Positions 8,907 through 18,433 of a stretch of DNA of 64,000 bases are shown one piece after another. The DNA comes from Methanosarcina sp. UBA293. Its GTDB lineage: Archaea > Halobacteriota > Methanosarcinia > Methanosarcinales > Methanosarcinaceae. The notes under the pieces are model-generated. The model made no database searches, was not told the origin of the DNA, and saw nothing but the letters and a program-made list of their open reading frames with translations. Within the stretch, counting starts at the first letter, position 1. Each line of letters begins with the position of its first letter. The stretch covers positions 4,606 through 68,605 of the forward strand of contig DALS01000010.1 of assembly GCA_002499445.1 (NCBI GenBank). The letters run 5' to 3'. The position numbers and the translations under genes are program-made.

Positions 8907-9185
8907 TCATTCTTCAATGACTGTTGCCAAGATGTCCTTAAAGTCAACAAAAATATACTCTTCACCGTCAACTTCAATTTCATCTGATTGGTATCCCCCG
9001 TAGATCACATGGTCGCCTTTCTTCAGGGGGAGTTCTTTTCCGTCTTCAAAAGTCCCTACAGCAATAACAATACCTTCTTTTTTCTCTTGCCGTGCAGACT
9101 CAGGGATATAGATCCCGCCTTTTGTTACTTCTTCTTTCTTCTGGTGTTTGAGCAAGACTCGTTCGCCAATAGGTCTGATAATCAC
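8907..9185 (-). CDS. groES: Co-chaperonin GroES
   Basis: This 92-residue GroES is the heptameric lid of GroEL. The start MIIRPIGERVLLKHQKKEE matches the family. The mobile loop lies in the region around TKGGIYIPESA, and the beta-barrel core includes VIYGGYQSDEIEVDGEEY. It is the first gene of groES-groEL. The divergent winged-helix gene at 9422 shares the upstream spacer, which also holds a palindrome where transcription should begin. Confidence 0.96.
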   Translation of the reverse strand: MIIRPIGERVLLKHQKKEEVTKGGIYIPESARQEKKEGIVIAVGTFEDGKELPLKKGDHVIYGGYQSDEIEVDGEEYIFVDFKDILATVIEE

Positions 9186-9273
9186 TGTGTTGTTCCTCCT
9201 TATGTGTAAGTAGCCCCATATTAGCTGAACATTAACTGGTAGCTATGAGTAAGTATGGTATTGGACAAATATT

Positions 9274-9289
9274 GGGCGATTGTGCGCCC
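9274..9289. promoter_or_regulatory. Palindrome at the predicted groES transcription start
   Basis: GGGCG (9274-9278) and CGCCC (9285-9289) are inverted repeats around ATTGTG. On the minus strand a TATA-like stretch around 9293-9304 would place the groES transcription start near 9275, within the palindrome. It is a candidate operator for the divergent winged-helix protein. The assignment is inferred from position only. Confidence 0.4.
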
Positions 9290-9421
9290 GACTATTTGCA
9301 TATAATGTGGAACTCATATTTAAAAATTACCGAGTAAATAAACACAATATCCAAGAGATCGAAATGATGTCGATAAAATGCAAAAAAATTATATATACTA
9401 GATATTCTAAAATATACACTG

Positions 9422-9829
9422 ATGGTTCAGCAGATAATCCTCAGACACCTTGAAAAACCTCAAATTAAAAGTCTGGAAGAGGACCTTTTATGGTTATGCG
9501 ATAGTTTTGGCTTTTCTTCAGGCAGGGATACAGAAAATACCGCTACCAGGATAGTTTTTAGCCTGCTTGACAAAATCTCAAATGATGAGATAACTTCCTC
9601 AGAAGTCCTTGCCGAGGATCTTGACATAAAAACATCAAGAGTAAACCATCATCTCAGGAATCTTAATAATTCTGGCCTCCTTTACAGGAAAAAACGTCTG
9701 ATATATTTGCGAGGAGGTAGCCTGAAAGCTGCAGTAAAAGAAATGCGAAAGGACTCGGAAAGAATTTTCGATGAGCTTGAAAGCATAGCTGAAGAGATAG
9801 ATTCCAGAATAGGAATCAAAAACCGATGA
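9422..9829 (+). CDS. Winged-helix transcriptional regulator
   Basis: This 135-residue protein has a central winged helix-turn-helix (about residues 40-100). The segment SSEVLAEDLDIKTSRVNHHL is the likely recognition helix region, and LLYRKKRLIYLRGGS the wing. A helical C-terminal tail (about 100-135) may dimerise. It resembles ArsR/MarR-like archaeal regulators but no effector-binding Cys cluster is visible. It is divergent from groES-groEL across a 236-bp spacer, which suggests control of the chaperonin operon or of itself. No family name can be given with confidence. Confidence 0.75.
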   Translation: MVQQIILRHLEKPQIKSLEEDLLWLCDSFGFSSGRDTENTATRIVFSLLDKISNDEITSSEVLAEDLDIKTSRVNHHLRNLNNSGLLYRKKRLIYLRGGSLKAAVKEMRKDSERIFDELESIAEEIDSRIGIKNR

Positions 9830-9991
9830 AAAAAATAAGATAAAGCCGATAAGAAAATTAAGGTCAGAGCTAAAAGAGTAAAATAAAGATAAAATAAAGC
9901 TTATAAAAAAATTAAAATAAGAACTCAAAAAGAAAGTAAATTAATTCAAAAAGGAAAAGAATTCAATAATAAACTCGTTTATTTCTAAGCC

Positions 9992-11116
9992 ATGAATAAA
10001 GTATCCATAGTCCGCTGCCCTGATTATTCTAACACAAAAAGAGCGATAGCGGAAGCTCTGGAACTTCTCGGAGGCTTGGAAAATATAATTCACCCAGGTG
10101 ACGGCGTACTTCTGAAACCAAATATCCTTGCAGCCAGTCCTCCAGAAAGTGCGGTAACTACTCACCCCTTAGTTGTAGCATCAATGTGCGAGTTCGTGCT
10201 TCAGGCTGGAGGAAAGCCTTTAGTTGGAGACGGAGCTGGAATCTCAAGACCAGGAGCCACCTCAAAAGCCCTTAAAGTTTCAGGCATAGAAGAAGCTGCC
10301 CGAAAGGCCGGAGCAGAGGTAGTAAATTTTGAAACAGCAGGCTTTACTCTGGTGGATGTTCCTGATCCTCTGCAGTTCGATAAATTATATGTTGCAAATC
10401 CTGTTCTTGAAGCCGATGTAGTGATCTCCCTTCCAAAATTAAAAACTCATGAACTTACCTATTACACAGGTGCAGTAAAGAATTTCTTCGGAGTTCTTCC
10501 TCTAAAGTGCCGAAAAGAAGCACATCTTCTTGGAAAAAGGGACCTTTTTGGCGAAGCTGTCGCTGATGTGTACTCAGTAGTCAGACCCGATTTTGCCGTC
10601 ATGGACGGAGTAATTGGTATGGAAGGAAATGGGCCATCCCATGGAAAGTCCGTAAGCTCCGGGGTAATTTTGGCAAGCCAGGATTGTGTTTCTCTGGATA
10701 TTGTTGCTGCGGAAATGATTGGCTTTGATCCCCTCAAAATTCCCACGACCGCAGGATCCATGAAAAAAGGATTTGGAAACAAATGTCCTGTTGTGATTGG
10801 AACTCCAATAAAAGAAGTAAAAATAAAATTTAAACCGTCGAACGGAGGAGTCAGTACTGCCCCTTCTTTTCTTACCCACCACCTAGGCAAATACTATAAG
10901 ATATATCCCAGGATAAACAGGAGAAAATGCACTCATTGTGGAGCTTGCCATTTAAATTGCTCTCCCCATGCTGTTGAAAGGCTCGAAGACGGTAGTTTCA
11001 GGATCAATGAAGAGAAGTGCATTTTATGTTACTGCTGTCGTGAACTGTGCCCAAACAACGCGGTAGAAATTAAAAAATCGTTGCTTGCAAAAATCTTGAC
11101 AGAAAAAGTGATTTAA
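9992..11116 (+). CDS. DUF362 domain protein with C-terminal 2[4Fe-4S] ferredoxin module
   Basis: The 374-residue protein has an N-terminal DUF362 domain (about residues 30-250), recognisable by LLKPNILAASPPESAVTTHP, ISLPKLKTHELTYYTGAVKN and the DGVIGMEGNGP segment. A C-terminal ferredoxin domain carries CTHCGACHLNCSPHA and CILCYCCRELCPNNA, two CxxCxxCxxxCP motifs for [4Fe-4S] clusters. The exact reaction of DUF362 proteins is not established; a cytoplasmic redox or iron-sulphur role is inferred. It appears to be transcribed alone, and the spacer before it is AT-rich. Confidence 0.85.
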   Translation: MNKVSIVRCPDYSNTKRAIAEALELLGGLENIIHPGDGVLLKPNILAASPPESAVTTHPLVVASMCEFVLQAGGKPLVGDGAGISRPGATSKALKVSGIEEAARKAGAEVVNFETAGFTLVDVPDPLQFDKLYVANPVLEADVVISLPKLKTHELTYYTGAVKNFFGVLPLKCRKEAHLLGKRDLFGEAVADVYSVVRPDFAVMDGVIGMEGNGPSHGKSVSSGVILASQDCVSLDIVAAEMIGFDPLKIPTTAGSMKKGFGNKCPVVIGTPIKEVKIKFKPSNGGVSTAPSFLTHHLGKYYKIYPRINRRKCTHCGACHLNCSPHAVERLEDGSFRINEEKCILCYCCRELCPNNAVEIKKSLLAKILTEKVI

Positions 11117-11298
11117 CTGGAAAAGATGAAATCAAATCTGGAAAAGTATAAATCGGGTTGCAAGTAAATCAGGTTATAAGCCGAAAAAATGAGCCGCTAT
11201 AAACCGATCTAACCCTAGCTTACACTTTTGCCATATCCAATTAAATCCAGGAAAACGTTTAACATGCCTCCTTCTATGTCTTCAGTGATACTTGCTCT

Positions 11299-13257
11299 TC
11301 AGTGATACTTGCGTTCCCGTCTTTCTGCGATTACTTTTTCTCTTTCAAGCCGCTGCCGTCTATCTTCATCAGTTTCGGTTTTTTCCAGTTGTTCTATCCT
11401 CTCTTTTTCCTGCCGCGCCATTACTTCCTCTGCTGTTTCCAGGGAACCTGTTCTTTCAGTGTGGGTAGTCCTCTGTGGTTCGGCCTCTCTGGATACTCCT
11501 GTCGCCATTCCTCTCTGCCAGTAAGGCTGGTATCCGTAATAGGTGTAAGTTCTGGAAAGCTCCTCGCGGGTTAAAGGCCATTTGCTCTTATCAAAGCCTT
11601 CTGCCCTTTCAAGGACATCCCTTGGAATATCAAGGACAAAAGCGTGCTCATGCGGTCTCAGTGTAAGAGCCTCCCAGGGAATAGCAAACAGTTTATCAGC
11701 CATACCCAGGAATCCACCAAAAGACATGACTGCGTATGCCACTCTACCGCTTTCGATGTCAATCATTAATTCCTCAATCCTTCCAAGATCCTCCCCAGCC
11801 GCATTGATAACCCTATCCGTTTTTATCGTACTTGCCGACAAGAAGTCAGGTGTCACTCTACCTTCTGCGCCTCTCGCCTGAACCACAGATTCGACTTCCG
11901 TCCGCTCTCTTTCCAGCTGTGCCAGTCTTTCTCTTTCAACCTCAGCCTGCCTTTCAACCTCAGTACGTTCTCTTTCCAGCTCTGCCAGTCTCTGTCTCTC
12001 GGTTTCAGCCTGTCTCTGAGCTTCTACACACTCCCTTTCCAGTTGAGACAGTCTATCTCGAAGGGTTCCTTCCTGTGCCTGTACTGACCTCAACTCTTCT
12101 TCGAGCCGGGATACTTTATCTTTTTCTTCCTGTCTTTTTGCTTCCTGCAACTCTTTTTCCAGTTGTGCCAGCCTCTGCTTCTCGGTCTGTGCCTGTCTCT
12201 CCGCCTCAATCCGCTCTCTTTCCAGCCGTGTCAACCTTTCTCTTTCAGTCTCTGCCTGCTTCGCGGTCTCTGCCCGCTGTTTTTCTAGCTGTGAGATTTT
12301 CTCTTCCTGGGTTTTCCTTAACTCTTCGAGTCTTTCTCTCTCTTGCTGCGCCCCTCTCTCTTCTTCCGGTCCTACCGGCGTCGATCTCTCTTTTTCCATC
12401 CTAGCCATCCTTTCCGATTCGGTCTCAACCGGCATTGCTGCTGCAGCCCCTGCTACGGATGCTGCCACTCCTGCCTGCCAGTAAGGCTGGTATCCATAGT
12501 AAGAGTAGGTTCTGGATAGTTTTTCTCGAGTTAAAGGCCAGTTGTCCTTATCAAAGCCTTCTGCTTTGTCGAAAGTCTCTTTAGAAACGTTAAGAGCAAA
12601 AGCATGCTCATGTACTCTAAGTGTAAGAGCTTGCCAAGGAACTGCAAAGAGCTTGCTGCCTATACCCAGGAGTCCACCATGTGAGACTACAACATATCCT
12701 ACCCTGCCGTTTTCGAGATCAATCATAAACTCTTCAATCTTCCCAAGATCTTCTCCAGCCGTATTGACAACCTTATCCCCTTTTAGCGTGTCAGCGGACA
12801 GAAAATCTGGATTTTCCCTATCTGCAGACGTGCTTCCCATCCTTGCCATCCTTTGTGATTCAGTTTCTCCAGCTACTCCTGCCGCCTCTGCCTGCCAGTA
12901 AGGCTGGTATCCATAGTAGCTATAGACGGTGGAGAGCCACTCACGGGTGGTTATAGGCCAGTTGCCTTTATCAAAACCTTCTGCCTTTTCAAGAGTTTCT
13001 TTAGGAATATCAAGGGCAAAGGCATGCTCATGCAACCTCAATGTAAAAGCTTGCCAAGGAATAGCAAACAATTTATCGCCCATGCCTAGAAATCCACCAA
13101 AAGAAAGTACGGCAAAAGCTATCCTTCCATCACGTAGGTCAATCATTAATTCTTCAATTTTCCCAAGGTCCTCTCCTGCCCTATTGACGACCTTATCTCC
13201 TTTTAACGTGCTTGCTGACAAAAAATCTGGATTATTTCTATCTGCCATAGTTCCCAC
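11299..13257 (-). CDS. Three-module PRC-barrel protein with long coiled coil
   Basis: The 652-residue protein has three PRC-barrel modules at about residues 9-122, 149-262 and 468-580. Each starts near PDFLSASTLKGD, contains GEDLGKIEELMIDL and LFAIPW, and ends in YYGYQPYWQ. Modules 2 and 3 are separated by about 170 residues of heptad-like coiled coil rich in ERERLAQLERERTE; a second short coiled coil ends the protein. PRC barrels bind RNA, proteins or photosynthetic partners in other organisms; here no function is known. No signal peptide or membrane segment is visible, so a cytoplasmic scaffold is inferred. The neighbour at 13394 has two more modules. Start MGTMADR could also be Met4. Confidence 0.85.
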   Translation of the reverse strand: MGTMADRNNPDFLSASTLKGDKVVNRAGEDLGKIEELMIDLRDGRIAFAVLSFGGFLGMGDKLFAIPWQAFTLRLHEHAFALDIPKETLEKAEGFDKGNWPITTREWLSTVYSYYGYQPYWQAEAAGVAGETESQRMARMGSTSADRENPDFLSADTLKGDKVVNTAGEDLGKIEEFMIDLENGRVGYVVVSHGGLLGIGSKLFAVPWQALTLRVHEHAFALNVSKETFDKAEGFDKDNWPLTREKLSRTYSYYGYQPYWQAGVAASVAGAAAAMPVETESERMARMEKERSTPVGPEEERGAQQERERLEELRKTQEEKISQLEKQRAETAKQAETERERLTRLERERIEAERQAQTEKQRLAQLEKELQEAKRQEEKDKVSRLEEELRSVQAQEGTLRDRLSQLERECVEAQRQAETERQRLAELERERTEVERQAEVERERLAQLERERTEVESVVQARGAEGRVTPDFLSASTIKTDRVINAAGEDLGRIEELMIDIESGRVAYAVMSFGGFLGMADKLFAIPWEALTLRPHEHAFVLDIPRDVLERAEGFDKSKWPLTREELSRTYTYYGYQPYWQRGMATGVSREAEPQRTTHTERTGSLETAEEVMARQEKERIEQLEKTETDEDRRQRLEREKVIAERRERKYH

Positions 13258-13393
13258 TCCCAGAATTTAGAAGATGCAAATTTAAATGCCTGCACCCAAG
13301 CATAGTTTCGAATTTTCCCCTCGATAAAGTTAATTCCAGCATCCTTATCTGCCAGTACAATTAGTACCTATGTTTTTCCTAATTAACTAAGAT

Positions 13394-14191
13394 TCAAATG
13401 TTGCCTGGTCGTTTTTCTACTCTTCTTGTCTGCCAGTAAGGTTGGTATCCATAGTAGCTATACATAGTAGCGAGCCATTCACGGTTAGTTACAGGCCAAT
13501 GGTCTTTATCAAAGCCTTCTGCTTTTTCAAGAGTTTCTTTGGCAACATCAAGTAAGAAGGCGTGCTCATGCGGTCTCAGTGTAAGAGCCTCCCAGGGAAT
13601 AGCAAATAATTTGCTGCCCAAACCCAGGAATCCGCCAAAAGAAAGTACGGCATAAGCTACTCTACCATCTGTGAGATCAATCATTAACTCTTCAATCTTC
13701 CCAAGATCTTCTCCAGCTCTATTGACAACCTTATCCCCTTTTATCGTGCTTGCTGACAAAAAATCAGGATTATCTCTTTCTACCATGGTTTCCATTGGAG
13801 CCATCTTTTGTGATTCGGTTTGTCCCGTCACTCCTATCTGCCAGTAAGGCTGGTATCCATAGTAGGTGTAGGTTCTGGAGAGCTCTTCTCGAGTTAAAGG
13901 CCACCTGTCCTTCTCAAAACCTTCTGCCCTTTCCAAGACATCCTTGGGAATATCAAGTAAGAAGGCGTGCTCATGCGATCTCAATGTAAGAGCCTCCCAG
14001 GGAATAGCAAATAACTTATCGCCCATGCCCAAGAATCCGCCAAAAGAAAGTACAGCATATGCAATCCTACCGTTTCCGAGATCAATCATTAACTCTTCAA
14101 TCTTCCCAAGATCTTCTCCTGCCCTATTGACGATCTTATCTCCTTTTATTGTGCCTGCTGACAAAAAATCCGGATTATCCCTATCTGCCAT
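13394..14191 (-). CDS. Two-module PRC-barrel protein
   Basis: This 265-residue protein consists of two PRC-barrel modules (about residues 4-117 and 137-250) joined by a short Gln/Met linker. The modules are almost identical to those of the larger protein immediately downstream: same GEDLGKIEELMIDL core, AIPWEALTLR strand and YYGYQPYWQ end. It starts at MADRDNPDFLSAG and is followed by a 136-bp gap to the larger PRC gene on the same strand, so both may be co-transcribed. The two genes clearly arose by tandem module duplication. Function is unknown. Confidence 0.85.
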   Translation of the reverse strand: MADRDNPDFLSAGTIKGDKIVNRAGEDLGKIEELMIDLGNGRIAYAVLSFGGFLGMGDKLFAIPWEALTLRSHEHAFLLDIPKDVLERAEGFEKDRWPLTREELSRTYTYYGYQPYWQIGVTGQTESQKMAPMETMVERDNPDFLSASTIKGDKVVNRAGEDLGKIEELMIDLTDGRVAYAVLSFGGFLGLGSKLFAIPWEALTLRPHEHAFLLDVAKETLEKAEGFDKDHWPVTNREWLATMYSYYGYQPYWQTRRVEKRPGNI

Positions 14192-14745
14192 ATTCCAACT
14201 CCCTGAATTTAGGAGATATCCGTCTCAAAGTCTGTGCCCCAAGCACAGCTCTAAAACCTCGCTCCCAATAATATTATTTTTTTGATGTACTTAAAACTAC
14301 CGGAATCATTGAAAGTAATATTTTATGTTATTAAGTAAAAAATTATGGATAAATATTATAGAGAGAAAGGAAATAAGATCACTTTTCTGAGAAAGTTTTC
14401 CTTTATATTTGGAGAAATCAGACAAGCAAATAACCTAAAATCCCTATTAAAATACTCTCCTCCGAAAAAGACTCGCTGAGACTGATAATTAAAAAAGGTA
14501 AATTTAGAGAGAAAGAAATTTAGTTAATTTTGAGAACTAAATTATTGTTATTCCTTTAAAACTTTTTTTAAATTGTAATATAAAAATGAATTAAAAAGCC
14601 TGATGCTGGAAGAAAAGAAAAACCTATAATTAATTTATAACCTTTTCCTTTTCATCTTTATGAGTAATCTTTTAACTTAGAAAGTTTAGAATATATATAA
14701 AATTTCAGCAAAATATTTCTGTATCTTACCCTCCATGGTGATAAA
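14192..14745. other. AT-rich spacer without recognisable gene
   Basis: This is a divergent promoter region between the PRC-barrel genes and the DnaJ-type zinc-finger gene. It contains several TATA-like runs, for example around 14690-14700, but no supported coding frame or repeat. Confidence 0.5.
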
Positions 14746-14964
14746 ATGCTTCAAATCTATATAGACACCGAATATGCTCCGGAAAAATGCTCTCTCTGCA
14801 GTGGAACCGGATATGCTAATGGTGAAACTTGTGAAGGTTGCGGGGGACAGGGTGATGTGCTCGTTGCTCAGCCTGCAATAGCGTGCCCTCTCTGCAGCGG
14901 AACCGGAACTCTTGAAAATGGAACCTGCAGAGCATGTGGAGGAGGTGGCTGGGCTCTTTTTTGA
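14746..14964 (+). CDS. Stand-alone DnaJ-type cysteine-rich zinc-finger protein
   Basis: Its 72 residues contain four CxxCxGxG-type motifs: CSLCSGTG, CEGCGGQG, CPLCSGTG and CRACGGGG. This is the arrangement of the central zinc domain of DnaJ, which binds two zinc ions and assists substrate binding. No J domain or C-terminal domain is present, so it is not a Hsp70 co-chaperone by itself. Similar short proteins occur as accessory zinc proteins. It is isolated from obvious partners, and the target is unknown. Confidence 0.8.
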   Translation: MLQIYIDTEYAPEKCSLCSGTGYANGETCEGCGGQGDVLVAQPAIACPLCSGTGTLENGTCRACGGGGWALF

Positions 14965-14975
14965 GACTGTTCTCT

Positions 14976-15058
14976 AAAAGGTATTTCCAGAGATTATAGC
15001 TTTGAAAAGGTATTTCCAGAGATTATAGCTTTGAAAAGGTATTTCCAGAGATTATAGG
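14976..15058. repeat. 29-bp tandem repeat, 2.9 copies
   Basis: The units start at 14976, 15005 and 15034 and are identical where they overlap. They begin with AAAAGGTATTTCCAGAGATT. The array sits between the convergent zinc-finger gene and the HNH-like gene. There are no unique spacers. Confidence 0.9.
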
Positions 15059-15103
15059 ATAAGAACGGATATTTTATATAGAATCTCAAAATTTTCCGGA
15101 AAG

Positions 15104-15706
15104 TCAATTGGATTTGTCTTTTCTTAAACCAGCTTTTTTTTCATCAGGAAGGCAGTTAAAGCAGGTTTCATAGTTTATGGATTTATATTTATTCCTACAT
15201 TCAGGACAAAGGTTCATACCCCTGAGACTTGCAAAATGGCATCGTTTGCAGAGCACGATTGCGTTTGTAAGAGATTCGTATTCTTCTTTTGCTTTTTTAA
15301 CCTCTTCTTTAATCATCTCTTTAATTCCGGTTTCTTCAAGCCAGTCATGATAAAGCTTTTTGAAATTTCCTTTTCCTGAGTCTTCAAGGAGAACTTCAAT
15401 AAACTGTTCCTCAAGGTCAGTATGGTCAGATTCGATTTTATGTACAGTTGAAACTTTATGCCAGGCCGGATGACTTTTATGACGGTGTTTGCCTGTTGGG
15501 ATATAATCGAACTTCTGGTATTTCTGTCTGTAAACCTCCTTGAACCTAACATATGCTGCACTGTAAATCTCTGAGCTTACCTGCGCCGGAGAAAAAGCTC
15601 TGGGAGTGTAAATACGTAGAGAGTCAGAAGTCCCACACCAACCACAGGTCTTGCCTTTGAGAAACTCTATTCTTTTTTCTTTCCATTCTTTTGTGTTGCG
15701 TTTCAT
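15104..15706 (-). CDS. HNH-like zinc protein of unknown function
   Basis: The protein has 200 residues. An N-terminal CGWCG pair (about residues 21-25), a long basic/aromatic middle and CKRCHFA (about 153-159) together resemble the CxxC...LCxxCH scaffold of HNH nucleases of the McrA type. A second zinc knuckle follows (CPEC, then CFNC). The helix between them is rich in Lys and Glu. A complete HNH active site (paired His/Asn) is not certain from reading alone: HKIESDH near residue 90 could supply the first His. It may be a nuclease or a structural zinc protein. No restriction or defence neighbours are visible. Confidence 0.55.
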   Translation of the reverse strand: MKRNTKEWKEKRIEFLKGKTCGWCGTSDSLRIYTPRAFSPAQVSSEIYSAAYVRFKEVYRQKYQKFDYIPTGKHRHKSHPAWHKVSTVHKIESDHTDLEEQFIEVLLEDSGKGNFKKLYHDWLEETGIKEMIKEEVKKAKEEYESLTNAIVLCKRCHFASLRGMNLCPECRNKYKSINYETCFNCLPDEKKAGLRKDKSN

Positions 15707-15875
15707 AAGCCACCTAAAGCAACTCTATAAAAATTGACACATTGAACATTAAGCATTAAAGAAAGTTCACAGGAATGCAATACTAACAGATACTATATTC
15801 ACAAGATTGTCATAAGAAGGATCATAAAACAATTCAGAAATTTCGAAAACAAAGATTCTTAAATAGAAGGACATC

Positions 15876-17954
15876 TCAGATTTTTAAGTTATTATTCTCA
15901 TTCCTGAAACAGATAGTGTAATTTGTTCCCCCATTCCTTTGAAGCTCAATACAGCCATTCATCTGTTCGACGAGAATATTTACAAGCTGGAGCCCAAGGG
16001 AATCGGTATTTCGAAAGTCAATTTCTTCTGGAAATCCTATCCCATTATCAGCTACTGTAAGTGTGCAATAAAAATCCTTGTTGTTTGTACACTCCACTCC
16101 ATCTGTATATTCTTTTATATCAGGACATTTATCACCGGCCTTGACATCACTCGATGGACAGCCTTTTTCTGAGTCTGAAATGCCGTATTTTGTGGCAAAA
16201 GTTTCATTTTTGCGAAAACTTATTTTAATTTCACCTTCCCTTTCAGAGGGAAAAGCATGCTTAAGGGCGTTTGATACAAGCTCATTTACAATAATTCCAA
16301 GCGGGATCGCAATATCCATGCTCAGATAGACCTGCTCAAGATCAAGCTTAAGATTTATATTTTTGCTTCCTATCTTATAGGAACTGAAAAGGTCTGTGGT
16401 TAGCTTTTGCAGATAGTCTGAAAAATCAAGAGCATCTGCACTTTCGCTCTCATGGAGTTTCTCGTGGATCATTGCTATGGATTCAACACGGTTCTGGCTC
16501 TGCCTGAAAGCTTCAAGCACCTCTTTGTCATCAAATCTTTCTGCTTGCAGGCTAAGCAGGGATGAGATTACCTGAAGGTTATTCTTTATGCGGTGATGGA
16601 TCTCTTTTACTCGGATTTTGTCTATTTTTTCAAGAACTTCCTCAGCCATTTTACGCTCAGTGATATCATAAATCAGTCCCTGGAAATCTCCCTGATTGCC
16701 GGATTTGCCTGAGATATTCTGGATGACTTCCCGAACCCATTTGATTTCCCCGTCTTTTTTCTGTATCCGATATTCGTTTTCAATAGTAAAATTCAGATTT
16801 AGCTTTAATTTCTCCCTTCTTTTAAGAATAACAGGACGGTCTTCAGGTATGATTATCTCCTGCCACTCTGTTTTTCCAGAAAGAAAATCTTGTTTTGAGT
16901 AACCTGTCATTGCCTCAACAGGACCATGTAAAAATATCAATTTAAAATCCTTATTGAGCTGGAATCCTATGCCCTGGAGATTTTGCATGAAGGAATTATA
17001 ACTATCTGGATTGTCCTTGTCCTTAATACCTCGATGCTCACTCAGATATCTCTTGCCTATCATTCTACAAATATGACTGTACTCGTCTCCAAAGAAAATA
17101 GCTTTCTGCCTGAAATCTTCTTCTCGGTGTTTAAGTTCCCTGAAAAGCAGACTGCAAGGTTCCTCAAAGCCTATATCTACAATTGCTATATAGACCAGGT
17201 AAAAAGACAGCAATTTAAAGAAGAGGCTTATAAAGCTTGAAGCCTCGTCAATTTGATTGTAGTGTGTAAAGGACAGTTCCGCAAAGATTGTTAGAACTAT
17301 TGATGCTGAAAGCAATTGGAAGACTTTTTTTTCAAACCAGTGCCTGGTTACATACAGGAGAAATAGTGAGCAGAGAAATAAGAAAGAAATTAAGTATCCA
17401 CTTGTTACTTTGAACTGAGTAAATCCTGAACTCTGGATATAAGAAACTGGGAAATTCTGGGAAAAGAAGATTGAAACTAGGCAGGTAGCAGTAACCACTG
17501 CGTATATTAAAAAGACTTTCCAGGCAAAACTTGCGCTTTCAAGGGTTCTGAAATTTCCTTTCTGATTCTCTCCAGCGTGTATCAGAAATAACGGAGCAAC
17601 CAGAAAAGAGACGCTTTCCAGAAACCTTGCAACTATTTCAAGTTGAGCAGTAAGGTTTGTGTCAAATCCGGGAAATATCCCCATTCCATGGAATGCAAGC
17701 GTACTCAAAAAGTCAATGCTTCCGACAAAGAGGTAGCTGACCCCCAAAATTAAAAGATACCGATTCTCTAGTCTAGTTCTCGATTTCCAAACTATGAGAA
17801 ATATCACATACGCAATGTAGACGCTGAACAACTTTACAACTGTGTGGAAGAGGAGATAATTTTTAAGGCTAATTAAATAAAGCAAAGTGACTATAATTAT
17901 CCAAACTAAAATTTCATAGATACCTATTTTTAGTGCGTTTTCCCTAATGCCCAT
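15876..17954 (-). CDS. Membrane sensor histidine kinase (MASE3-like, PAS, HisKA_2, HATPase)
   Basis: The 692-residue protein begins with about eight hydrophobic helices (residues 10-265) resembling a MASE3-type sensory domain. A PAS domain follows (about 320-435, ending FQGLIYDITERK). The dimerisation/phosphoacceptor domain is of HisKA_2 type, with EIHHRIKNNLQVISSLLSLQ (His 453/454). The ATPase has N-box NELVSNALKHAF and glycine boxes DNGIGF and SLGLQLVNILVEQ. An insertion of about 40 residues with Cys (KGCPSSD, DKCPDI, GVECTN) lies inside the ATPase domain and is unusual. No response regulator is adjacent. The ligand is unknown. Confidence 0.9.
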   Translation of the reverse strand: MGIRENALKIGIYEILVWIIIVTLLYLISLKNYLLFHTVVKLFSVYIAYVIFLIVWKSRTRLENRYLLILGVSYLFVGSIDFLSTLAFHGMGIFPGFDTNLTAQLEIVARFLESVSFLVAPLFLIHAGENQKGNFRTLESASFAWKVFLIYAVVTATCLVSIFFSQNFPVSYIQSSGFTQFKVTSGYLISFLFLCSLFLLYVTRHWFEKKVFQLLSASIVLTIFAELSFTHYNQIDEASSFISLFFKLLSFYLVYIAIVDIGFEEPCSLLFRELKHREEDFRQKAIFFGDEYSHICRMIGKRYLSEHRGIKDKDNPDSYNSFMQNLQGIGFQLNKDFKLIFLHGPVEAMTGYSKQDFLSGKTEWQEIIIPEDRPVILKRREKLKLNLNFTIENEYRIQKKDGEIKWVREVIQNISGKSGNQGDFQGLIYDITERKMAEEVLEKIDKIRVKEIHHRIKNNLQVISSLLSLQAERFDDKEVLEAFRQSQNRVESIAMIHEKLHESESADALDFSDYLQKLTTDLFSSYKIGSKNINLKLDLEQVYLSMDIAIPLGIIVNELVSNALKHAFPSEREGEIKISFRKNETFATKYGISDSEKGCPSSDVKAGDKCPDIKEYTDGVECTNNKDFYCTLTVADNGIGFPEEIDFRNTDSLGLQLVNILVEQMNGCIELQRNGGTNYTICFRNENNNLKI

Positions 17955-18044
17955 TATGTTTAGCTACCCCCGTTCCACCTAAGCCAGAAGGGATAATCGG
18001 CTTCTTATAAAGTTGAATTTACTTATATCGAACTTGTTAAACCT

Positions 18045-18147
18045 CAAAGTGACTTTAATAATGTTTAGACTTACAAAGTGATTTTAATAATGTTTAGACT
18101 TACAAAGTGACTTTAATAACGTTTAGACTTATAAAGTGACTTTAACC
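18045..18147. repeat. 29-bp tandem repeat, about 3.5 copies
   Basis: The units start at 18045, 18074, 18103 and 18132 (partial). They share CAAAGTGACTTTAATAATGT with one or two differences. The period equals that of the unrelated array at 14976. Confidence 0.85.
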
Positions 18148-18370
18148 CCGAGTCCGATTTATACTAAGACTTAATGCAATTTTAGATCTAAAATAACTTA
18201 CAAGATAGCGGAAAGGGAAGAGAAAAACGCATCGCAAAAAAGAGATTAAGAAGTCCGGAAGTTCCATATCCTGTCTACCATATCCCCAATACAGCAACTA
18301 GAGAATGCTCCCGCAGGCGTTCGGTTCTGAACAGGATCGATGGACTCCAGGCTTTTTATTTTAAATCATA

Positions 18371-18433
18371 TACAACTCACTTCCCAACTCCTACAACTCA
18401 CTTCCCAACTCCTACAACTCACTTCCCAACTCC
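18371..18433. repeat. 21-bp perfect tandem repeat, three copies
   Basis: Three identical units begin at 18371, 18392 and 18413, each TACAACTCACTTCCCAACTC plus one C. The absence of differences suggests recent expansion. Confidence 0.9.
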
